Shown: piece by piece, positions 32,230 through 38,762 of the stretch
Position numbering within the stretch: the first letter of the stretch is position 1
Layout: each line of letters opens with the position of its first letter
Source: Planctomycetota bacterium
GTDB lineage: Bacteria; Planctomycetota; B15-G4
Direction: 5' to 3'
NCBI GenBank assembly: GCA_003644265.1
Contig: QNBX01000023.1
Location: forward strand, 1 to 38,762
DNA: 38,762 bases
Notes under the pieces: generated by a model
Seen by the model: only the letters and a program-made list of their open reading frames with translations
What the model was told of the DNA's origin: nothing
The model's database searches: none
Translations under genes and position numbers: made by a program

Positions 32230-35200
32230 TCAGCCGGAGCTGCCGCCCTCCATGCCGACGGATGCGCTGGCGCCTTCGATGGCCGCGCGCACCTCGGGTC
32301 GCGCGGCACCGGCGGCCGGGGGCACGCCGCTCTTGTCGTACTCCTCGACCGACAGGCTGAGCACCTTGCTGACGCCGTGCTCGGCCATGGTCACGCCGAA
32401 GACCTGATCGGCGTAGCTCATGGTGCGCCGCGCGTGGGTCACCACCAGGAACTGGCTCTGGCCCAGGAAATCTTCGAGCACCGAGCAGAAGCGCTCGATG
32501 TTGGTCTCGTCGAGCGCGGCGTCGACCTCGTCCAGCAGGCAGACCGGGCTGGGACGCGCCTTGAAGAGCGAGAACAGCAGGCCCACTGCGGTGAGCGTGC
32601 GCTCGCCGCCGGACAGCAGCGTGATGGTGCGCGGGTCCTTGCCGGGAGGCGCGGCGGTGATCTCGATGCCGGCCTCGAGCACGTCGACGCCCTCCTCCAG
32701 CACCATGTCCGCCTTGCCGCCGCGGAACAGCTTGCGGAAGATCTGGCGGAAGTGACCACGCACCTCTTCGAAGGTGGAGACGAAGCGGTCGCGGGACTCG
32801 ATGTTGAGATGCGCGATGGTGTCGATCAGCGCCTGCTTGGCGGCGGCCAGGTCGTCGCACTGCCCCACCAGGAAGCCCAGCCGCTGCTCGACCTCGGTGA
32901 GCTCGTCCACCGCGGCCAGGTTCACGTTGCCCATGCGCGAGAGGCGCCCGCGCAGGTCCTCGATCTCGGCGGCGACGGCGTCCCAGTCCATGGGCTCGCC
33001 GCTGTCCTGCGAGACCTCGGCGGGAGCTGTTGAGGCCTCGTCGGCGGCGCTCGCGTCGGCGGCGCTGCCCTCGTCGGCGGCGCTCGGGTCCGCGTCACTG
33101 CCTTCGCCGGCAGCGCTCGCGTCCACGTCCGTCTCGGCAGCGGGCGCGGCCAGCACGGGGCGCTGCCCTTCGGCCAGGTCGACCTCGAGCTCCTCCAGCA
33201 CCTTGTTGCGCAGCTCGTCCCGGCGGATCTGGGTCTCTTGACTGGCCAGGCGGTGGTTGGAGAGCAGCTCGGCGGCGCCCTCGTGTGAGCCCTCGCGCTC
33301 CAGCACCAGGGCGCTGGCCCGGCCCATGTGATCGCCAAGCGAGGTGCTGCGCTCGCGGGCCTCGTTGAGGACGCCCGCGCGGCGGTCGCGCTCCTCGGTC
33401 AGCTCGGTGGCGCGGCCCGACAGCGCAGACAGCTCCTGCTTGAGCTCTGCGGCGCGCGTCACGGCGGTGGCGCGCTCCTCCTCGGCGTGGGTCAGCTCGG
33501 CCCCCCGCTCTGCGAGGCCACGCTGCACCTGGCGGTGCTCACTCTCGATGGCGGCCACCCGCTGGCGGCGTTCGGAGAACTCGAGCCGTGCGGCGGACAA
33601 CGCCTCCTGGCGCGCGCTCACGACCTCGGCCAGCTGGCGTTGGCGTGCCTCCTCAGCCGTCTCGGTCTCGCGGTCGGCGGAGACCTCGCTCTCCAGCGCG
33701 GACTCGTCCTGGCGTGCGGCGCCCAGGCTGCGGGCGGCCTGCTCGGCCTCGGCCTGCACGCCGGTGAGATCATCGCGCCTGAGCCCGAGGTCGCGCTGCA
33801 GCACGTCGCTGCGTTCTGCGGCCTGACGCTCGCGCACGCGCGTGCGCTCACGCTCGGTCTCGAGCTCGCGCAGCCGCTGCTGTTCTTCGGCCAGCACCTG
33901 CCCCACCCGCTCCAGTTCGGTCAGGCGCTCAGCGCGCTGGCTCAGGGCGCGCTCGATGTCAGCGGCCAGGGCGTCGCACAGGCTGACCAGTTCGTCACGC
34001 TCGGCGCGCCGAGCGAGCAGCCCGCTCTCGCCGCCGGCGGCGCCACCACGCAGCAGACCGCGCTCGTCGAGGGACTCCCCCGCGGGCGTGACCCAGACGC
34101 TCGACCCGTCCGGGCGACAGGCCAGCAGCTGCTGACGGTCGGCCACCAGGCGCACGTGCCCGAGCAGCGCCTCGAACACCTCGGCATGGTCGCGCACGTC
34201 GAGGCGATCCAGCAGGCGCTCACCGGGCCCGTCGGCGGCGGCAGCGCCCGCGGCAGCGGTCAGCTCGTCCGCGCGGGCGCGCAACCCGTCCCGCGGCACC
34301 AACAGCACGCGCCCGCCCTTCTCGGCGGACAGGTGCGCCAGGGCCTGGAGCGACGCCTCGCGACCGGACATGAGCACGGCCTGGGTGCTGGCGCCCAGCG
34401 CGGCCTCGACCGCCTCGGCCAGCTCGCGCGGCGCGCGCAAGTGGTCGACCACCAGCCCTTCCACGCCCGGCAGATCGGACTCGAGCAGGCACAGCGCGCC
34501 CGGAGCGACGCCGTCGCGGCTCTCGATCAGCTCGTCCAGGGCCTCCTTGCGTGAGCTCTTGCCGGCCAACTCCTCGCGGCGTCGGGCCAGCGCCTGATCC
34601 TGCTTGTCGTGCTCGCTGCGGAGCGCCGTCAGGCGCTGCTGGTGCGCCTGGGCCAGCTCGGCCACCTCGTCCCGGTCCTGCTCGAGCTTGCGGGCGGAGG
34701 TGGTCAGGTCAGCTTGCAGACTGGCCTGGGTCTCGACCTCTTGACCCAGGGCCTCGATCTGCTCGCCCAGGCGCTCGGACGACGCGCTCAGGGCCGCGTG
34801 GCGCGAGCTGGCCTGGCCCACCCGGTTGCGCGCCTCGGCCAGACGCGCCAGGCGCGCCAGGGCCTCCTCGCGACGCACGCGCGTGGCCTGCTCCCAGGCA
34901 GCCACCTCGGCGCCGGCGGCGGCGTGGGCGGCCTCGGCCTCGGACACCGTGCCCTGCCAGGTCTGGGCCTCGGCGCTGACCTCGGTGACCTGCGCCAGCA
35001 GGGCCTCGCCCTCCGTGCGGCGCTCGTCCAGGGCGCTGGAGAGCCCCAGGATGCGGGTCGACAGGCGTTCGGCGGCGGCCTCGGCCTCGGCGATGCGCTC
35101 GCGCAGCGCGGCCTGCCGCTCGCCCACGGCCTCCACCTCACCGCTGGCACGACGGAAGGACTCGGCGCTCTCGTCCACGTCCTGGCGCAGGCTCGACTGA

Positions 35201-36024
35201 CGCTCGGTCAGCGCGGACACCTCGGCCCGGGCCGCGTCCAGCTCGGCGCGCGTCTCGGCCTCGGCGGCCACCAAGGCCTCGAGCTGCTGCTGCTGCTCGG
35301 CCAGGGTGGAGCCCAGGGTCTCCCATTGGTGCACGTAGTAGCGGCTGCGCAGCTCGCGCATACGGTCACGCGCCACCAGGAAGCTGCGGGCCCGGCCCGC
35401 CTGCTGCTTGAGCGAGCGCTGGCGCTTCTCGAGCTCCTCAACCACGTCGTGCAGACGCAACAGGTTCTGCTCGGTGCGCCCGAGCTTGGACTCACTCTCG
35501 CGCCGCCGCGCGCGGTAGCGGCTGATGCCTGCGGCCTCGTCGAAGATGCGCCGCCGCTCCACCGCGTTGGCCGAGAGGATGGCGTCGATGCGCCCCTGCT
35601 CCATGACCGAGTACGCGCCCGTGCCGAGCCCTGTGTCCATCAGCAGGTCGCGCACGTCCTTGAGCCGCACCGGCTGCTTGTTGATCAGGTAGTCGCTCTC
35701 GCCCGAACGGAACAGGCGCCGCGTGATGACCACCTCCGTGTAGTCGGTGGGCAGGCGGCCGTCGCTGTTGTCGAAGTGAAGCGAGACCTCGGCGAAGTTG
35801 CGCTGACCCCGCGCGCCGTTGCCCTTGAAGATCACGTCCAGCATGTCCTTGCCGCGCAGGGCCGAGGCGCGTTGCTCGCCCAGAGCCCACTTGACGGCGT
35901 CGATCACGTTGCTCTTGCCGCAACCGTTGGGCCCCACGATGGCCGTCAGGCCCGGCGGCAGGTCGAGAGCGGTCCGATCGGCGAAGGACTTGAAGCCGTG
36001 GATGTCGACGCGGGTCAGGCGCAT
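32230..36024 (-). CDS. smc: Chromosome segregation protein SMC
   Basis: 1,264 residues from ATG 36024. Residues 1-165 form the N-terminal ATPase half with Walker A GPNGCGKS (31-38). A long coiled coil follows, then the hinge at about 505-700 (GVAPGALCLLESDLPGVEG, VLLVPRDGLRA), a second coiled coil and the C-terminal ATPase half with signature LSGGE (1137-1141) and Walker B LLDEVDAALDE (from 1163). SMC with ScpA/ScpB loads on and organises the chromosome. It is some 80 residues longer than the usual ~1,180; about 50 of these are an Ala/Asp/Ser/Glu insertion near residues 960-1010, made of three 11-residue repeats, and a polar tail accounts for more. It overlaps the upstream ATP-cone gene by ten bases. 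Confidence 0.97.
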   Translation of the reverse strand: MRLTRVDIHGFKSFADRTALDLPPGLTAIVGPNGCGKSNVIDAVKWALGEQRASALRGKDMLDVIFKGNGARGQRNFAEVSLHFDNSDGRLPTDYTEVVITRRLFRSGESDYLINKQPVRLKDVRDLLMDTGLGTGAYSVMEQGRIDAILSANAVERRRIFDEAAGISRYRARRRESESKLGRTEQNLLRLHDVVEELEKRQRSLKQQAGRARSFLVARDRMRELRSRYYVHQWETLGSTLAEQQQQLEALVAAEAETRAELDAARAEVSALTERQSSLRQDVDESAESFRRASGEVEAVGERQAALRERIAEAEAAAERLSTRILGLSSALDERRTEGEALLAQVTEVSAEAQTWQGTVSEAEAAHAAAGAEVAAWEQATRVRREEALARLARLAEARNRVGQASSRHAALSASSERLGEQIEALGQEVETQASLQADLTTSARKLEQDRDEVAELAQAHQQRLTALRSEHDKQDQALARRREELAGKSSRKEALDELIESRDGVAPGALCLLESDLPGVEGLVVDHLRAPRELAEAVEAALGASTQAVLMSGREASLQALAHLSAEKGGRVLLVPRDGLRARADELTAAAGAAAADGPGERLLDRLDVRDHAEVFEALLGHVRLVADRQQLLACRPDGSSVWVTPAGESLDERGLLRGGAAGGESGLLARRAERDELVSLCDALAADIERALSQRAERLTELERVGQVLAEEQQRLRELETERERTRVRERQAAERSDVLQRDLGLRRDDLTGVQAEAEQAARSLGAARQDESALESEVSADRETETAEEARQRQLAEVVSARQEALSAARLEFSERRQRVAAIESEHRQVQRGLAERGAELTHAEEERATAVTRAAELKQELSALSGRATELTEERDRRAGVLNEARERSTSLGDHMGRASALVLEREGSHEGAAELLSNHRLASQETQIRRDELRNKVLEELEVDLAEGQRPVLAAPAAETDVDASAAGEGSDADPSAADEGSAADASAADEASTAPAEVSQDSGEPMDWDAVAAEIEDLRGRLSRMGNVNLAAVDELTEVEQRLGFLVGQCDDLAAAKQALIDTIAHLNIESRDRFVSTFEEVRGHFRQIFRKLFRGGKADMVLEEGVDVLEAGIEITAAPPGKDPRTITLLSGGERTLTAVGLLFSLFKARPSPVCLLDEVDAALDETNIERFCSVLEDFLGQSQFLVVTHARRTMSYADQVFGVTMAEHGVSKVLSLSVEEYDKSGVPPAAGAARPEVRAAIEGASASVGMEGGSSG
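33019..33117. repeat. 33-base tandem repeat (3 copies) inside smc
   Basis: Three diverged 33-base units (33019-33051, 33052-33084, 33085-33117) encode 11-residue acidic repeats on the minus strand: SAAGEGSDADP, SAADEGSAADA and SAADEASTAPA. Confidence 0.8.
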
Positions 36025-37448
36025 GGACGGGAACCGTGAAGTGAGGAAGACGAAGCAGCGGCGACGTCGCCGCTGCAGGGGACAACACGCGAGACGAAGC
36101 GGGCGCTGCGGTCGCAGAGGCCCAGCCGGCGCGCGTGGGCCCCGGCGTCCGGGCCGCTGAAGCCCTCGCCCGGCGAGAGGTCCAGCGCGGCCGGCAGGCG
36201 CGACCGCTGCAGGCTGCGGGCCAGACGCTCGCCCAGGGCGGACAGCAGATCGCTGGTGAGTTCATCGACGCGCCAGGACAGCAGCAGGCGCGGCAGACGG
36301 GGCGCCCCGCGCAACACCAGGCGCAACCTGCGCGCATCACCGGCGTGGGGCTGGAGTTCGTGGCGGGCGGTGGCGCCCAGACCTGCGGCCTCCAGGCTGG
36401 CCAGGGCTCCCAGGGCCTCGTCGGCCAACTCTTCGGTCAAGGCCAGGAAGTCGCCGGCCCGCTGTCCGGTGGCGGCGGCCACCAAGGGCAGATCCAGCGT
36501 GGCCGCGCCCACGTCCACGCCGGCCGCAGGCCAAGCGCTGACCTGCTCGACGCCCGCGGCGTCCAGGGCCGTGAGTCCGACCTGTCCGGCGCTGTGCGCG
36601 CTCAGCTCGCCCACCAGCCGCAGCCGGGGCGCGCTGTGCTTCTCGAGCGCCGCGAGCAGGCCGGGGATGAGCGGCGCCTGTTGAGCAGGCAGAGCCAACA
36701 CCACGGCGCCGTTGGGGGCTTCGGGCGACGCAGGCTTCAGGTGTCGAGCCAAGGAACGCAGCTCGGCGCAGGTGGGCGGGCGGCCGGGCCAGGGCACGCA
36801 CAGCTCGTCGGTGACCAACCGCGCCAGGCAGCGCAACTCGGCCCCCAGTTCCGGGCCGCGGTGGCGCTCCAGCCAGGTCATGCTGAGCGTCGCGGCGGGC
36901 ACACGCGCGCCCCCCACGTGGCCGCTCACGTCGAGCAGCCCGGCTGACTCGGCCACTCGCACCGCGTCACCCAGCATGGAGCCACGGACCTGACTGGCCA
37001 GCATGCGGCGCACCAGGCGCCCCTCGGCGCCAGGACCCGCGTCCGGACCCAGCGCGGCCAGGGCGTCCGCAGGCGCAGCCGCGATGGGGCCCAGGGCCCG
37101 ACCGCGGTCGACCCCAGCGTCGTCGCCCGACCAGGGCGCGGGGCGCAGACCGTCAGCCGCGCGGCGGTCGAGGCCCGAGTCCCGCTGCCTGAAGCGCGTC
37201 GCGGCCCAGCATGCGCCGGCCCCGTCCAGCACGCGAGCGGCCAAGCTCGACAGCTCGCTCAGGCCCACCACCGGGCCCTGCTCCGGCCGGGATAGCCACG
37301 CCGCCGAGACAGCCGACAGGTCCTGCGCCAGCTCGCTGTCGCCCAGCAGGGCGCGACGCAACGACGCGGTCAGGCGCCCCCGGTCAAAGGGGAGCAGGCG
37401 TCCCGCGGCGTCCATCACCGCCGGCAGCCGGGAATGCTCAGGACTCAC
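36015..37448 (-). CDS. ATP-cone protein of unknown function, NrdD-like layout
   Basis: About 477 residues if started at GTG 37448 (11-base overlap with nrdR); ATG 37415, GTG 37454 or ATG 37484 are alternatives. Residues about 8-95 match an ATP-cone: VMDAAGRLLPFDRGRLTASL, then LSELSSLAARVLDGAG and AATRFRQR. The remainder resembles no family clearly. Two segments, PAATLSMTWLERH and GAATLDLPLVAAATG, recall the strand with NLPR in class III (anaerobic) ribonucleotide reductases, but the glycyl-radical RVxGY motif and the Cys4 zinc site are missing. So it may be a degenerate or regulatory NrdD paralogue (inference). It lies between nrdR and smc, overlapping both, so it is probably co-transcribed. 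Confidence 0.75.
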   Translation of the reverse strand: MSPEHSRLPAVMDAAGRLLPFDRGRLTASLRRALLGDSELAQDLSAVSAAWLSRPEQGPVVGLSELSSLAARVLDGAGACWAATRFRQRDSGLDRRAADGLRPAPWSGDDAGVDRGRALGPIAAAPADALAALGPDAGPGAEGRLVRRMLASQVRGSMLGDAVRVAESAGLLDVSGHVGGARVPAATLSMTWLERHRGPELGAELRCLARLVTDELCVPWPGRPPTCAELRSLARHLKPASPEAPNGAVVLALPAQQAPLIPGLLAALEKHSAPRLRLVGELSAHSAGQVGLTALDAAGVEQVSAWPAAGVDVGAATLDLPLVAAATGQRAGDFLALTEELADEALGALASLEAAGLGATARHELQPHAGDARRLRLVLRGAPRLPRLLLSWRVDELTSDLLSALGERLARSLQRSRLPAALDLSPGEGFSGPDAGAHARRLGLCDRSARFVSRVVPCSGDVAAASSSSLHGSRPCA

Positions 37449-38001
37449 CCGCACGCCGCCCCCCGCTCCCGTTGTCAGCGCCATGATCAGGGCGCATCCC
37501 GGCGCCACCGCCGGCCCCCGAACCCACGCCGTCGCGCTGGTCTTGCTCGCCCGCACCCAGCAGCGGCTTGAGCTCGTCCAGGAACTGGTTCACGTCCTTG
37601 AACTCGCGGTAGACGCTGGCAAAGCGCACGTAGGCCACCTGATCGAGCGAGCGCAGGGCATCCATCACCAGGTGGCCGATGTACTTGCTGGCCACCTCCT
37701 TGTCGAAGACCTCGTGCAGCTGCACCTCGATGTCGGCCGCCAGGGCCTCCAGGGTCTCGGTCTCCACCTGCCGCTTGTGGCAGGCCACCAGCATGGAGCC
37801 CAGCAGCTTGTCGCGGGCGAAGGGCACCCGGGTGCCGTCCTTCTTGACGACACGCAGGGCCGTCTCGCCCACCTTCTCGTAGGTGGTGAAGCGCCCGTTG
37901 CACTCCAGGCACTCGCGCCGACGCCGGATAGCGTCCGCCTCGCCGGAGGTGCGGGAGTCCACCACGCGGTCGTTGTTGGCCTTGCAATAGGGGCAGCGCA
38001 C
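37438..38001 (-). CDS. nrdR: Transcriptional repressor NrdR
   Basis: 187 residues from GTG 38001. This start is chosen because GGAGG lies eight bases upstream and it gives the family's N-terminus MRCPYC; an upstream TTG at 38025 is less likely. The zinc ribbon has C3, C6, C31 and C34 (CPYC, CLEC) with the DSRTSGEADAIRRRRECLEC region conserved. The ATP-cone follows (VVKKDGTRVPFARDKLLGSM to YVRFASVYREFKDV), which senses ATP/dATP and controls binding to NrdR boxes at ribonucleotide reductase genes. The usual length is about 150; here a Gly/Ala/Asp-rich tail of ~35 residues is added. It heads an overlapping nrdR, ATP-cone gene, smc cluster. Confidence 0.95.
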   Translation of the reverse strand: MRCPYCKANNDRVVDSRTSGEADAIRRRRECLECNGRFTTYEKVGETALRVVKKDGTRVPFARDKLLGSMLVACHKRQVETETLEALAADIEVQLHEVFDKEVASKYIGHLVMDALRSLDQVAYVRFASVYREFKDVNQFLDELKPLLGAGEQDQRDGVGSGAGGGAGMRPDHGADNGSGGRRAGES

Positions 38002-38090
38002 GCAGGAGCCCTCCCGGTCACTCAATGCCTGGGGTCGCCATGAGCCATTCGAGGGGGAGACCCCGCCCGTAGGCCCTCAGGGCGGAGTAT

Positions 38091-38110
38091 CCCACAAGAT
38101 GTGGGGTTTT
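38091..38110. promoter_or_regulatory. 15-base palindrome upstream of nrdR
   Basis: CCCACA-AGA-TGTGGG (38091-38105) followed by GTTTT. It lies 90 bases upstream of the nrdR start. The size is similar to an NrdR box, but the core lacks the ATAT centre. On the plus strand it looks like a small terminator, yet no plus-strand gene ends here. Confidence 0.35.
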
Positions 38111-38219
38111 CGAGCCCTTGCACCGCAAAAGGCGGGGGTGTATGGATCGGGTGGTCCCAGCGCCGCCCGGCAGGGCCGCGCCCCCTGCCCCCCTGACGGC
38201 CCTTGCGCCACAGAGGATG

Positions 38220-38762
38220 CTAGCCCCGTGAGCGCTTCACGAAGCGGCTGGCGCCGTCGCTGCGGTGCAACTGCTCAAACACCATCGACTTGCCCTGGGC
38301 GCTGCGGTTGGCGTCGAGCTGCAGCCGACCGGTGACGCCCACATGCCGCAGCGAGCCCAGGCGGGAGGCCATGCCCGGCCCGTCCTGGTTGGGATCAAAG
38401 ACGGACAGCACGGCCCGCCCGGCGTCATAGCCCAGGGCCACAAAGTCCGTGGGCGGCGTGCCGCCGTGGCGCTCGGCGTAGCGCTGCAGGAAGCCGGCCA
38501 CCAGGGCCTGGCGGTCGGTGGGCACGTCGCCCTCGTCGGGACAGAAGTGGCTGGTGTAGTAGGCGCCGGCCACCCGCCCGGCCATGGCGGCGCCCACGTC
38601 CGGACCCTCCCAGCCGTCGCTGCCCAGCAGCACCAGCTCAGCCAGGCGCGGGTCGCTGGCGCCGCGCATCATGGCGATCAGGTTGTCGTGGTACTCCACC
38701 ACCAGCGCGCCCTGCACGTCGAGCTCGGCCACCCGGTCCAGCGCCGTGGCCAGCTCATCGGG
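38220..38762 (-). CDS. Branched-chain amino acid ABC transporter substrate-binding protein, C-terminal part
   Basis: The last 180 codons of a gene that continues beyond the right edge, so its signal peptide is not seen. The frame reads through from 38762. Segments fit the periplasmic binding protein family of LivJ/LivK (Peripla_BP_6): DVQGALVVEYHDNLIAMMRG, AELVLLGSDGWEGPDV, AGAYYTSHFCPDEGDVPTDR, FLQRYAERHGGTPPTDFVAL, GYDAGRAVLSVF and the closing GVTGRLQLDANRSAQGKSMV. In the family this lobe helps close over a ligand, often amino acids, amides or urea; the true ligand is unknown. It is followed by the 218-base nrdR upstream region. Confidence 0.88.
   Translation of the reverse strand, partial: PDELATALDRVAELDVQGALVVEYHDNLIAMMRGASDPRLAELVLLGSDGWEGPDVGAAMAGRVAGAYYTSHFCPDEGDVPTDRQALVAGFLQRYAERHGGTPPTDFVALGYDAGRAVLSVFDPNQDGPGMASRLGSLRHVGVTGRLQLDANRSAQGKSMVFEQLHRSDGASRFVKRSRG

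Noticed and set aside
38091..38110. Hairpin plus TTTT as a plus-strand terminator
   Set aside because: No plus-strand gene ends nearby; the neighbouring genes are on the minus strand.

Overview
The window looks like a chromosomal segment from a high-GC Gram-negative bacterium, most likely a planctomycete or close relative. This is inferred from the mix of genes, not from a marker gene. It carries large secreted FG-GAP and HAF-repeat proteins that share a C-terminal domain, LPS-type genes (hldE, an LpxL/HtrB-like acyltransferase), a UbiA-type phosphoribosyltransferase, an SMC protein, and a clpB whose upstream region carries a textbook sigma-54 -24/-12 element. Most genes have strong GC bias at third codon positions and many have long antisense shadow frames.

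Layout. 1-713 (-) is the N-terminal part of an SNF2/SMARCAL1-like helicase running off the left edge. 1092-5288 (+) is a 1,398-residue secreted FG-GAP/VCBS protein, followed by a small DUF6265 protein. 5949-8440 is a disturbed zone with an IS3-type transposase remnant, a B12-binding radical SAM gene with more A/T-ending codons than its neighbours, and a frameshifted fragment of a universal stress protein. 8441-12591 holds a DUF6370 protein, a HAF-repeat secreted protein, a divergent HTH-domain protein with palindromes in the shared promoter, and a third secreted protein. 12646-16659 holds a doubtful small ORF, a sulfatase-like lipoprotein without the usual Cys/Ser nucleophile, a phosphorylase-kinase-like (GH15) protein and a cyclodeaminase-like protein. 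clpB follows at 17015.

19603-24830 carries an SGNH hydrolase (-), a translationally coupled UbiA transferase and RluA-type pseudouridine synthase (+), and a membrane-anchored protein with carboxypeptidase-regulatory-like repeats. 31806 down to 24938 (-) is a tight seven-gene cluster: LpxL-like acyltransferase, a conserved protein of unknown function, hldE, an RlmI-like methyltransferase, an isoaspartyl peptidase, a TrmH-family methyltransferase and a Nudix hydrolase. Most of its junctions are 4-base overlaps. 38001 down to 32230 (-) is nrdR, an ATP-cone protein of unknown function and smc, again overlapping. The right edge holds the C-terminal part of a branched-chain amino acid ABC transporter binding protein.

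The observations most worth following are the sigma-54 promoter and upstream dyad cluster in front of clpB, the ATP-cone/NrdD-like protein wedged between nrdR and smc, the palindromes placed on the HAF-protein promoter next to an HTH gene, and the C-terminal domain shared by three secreted proteins. No CRISPR array, rRNA or tRNA gene was found by eye.
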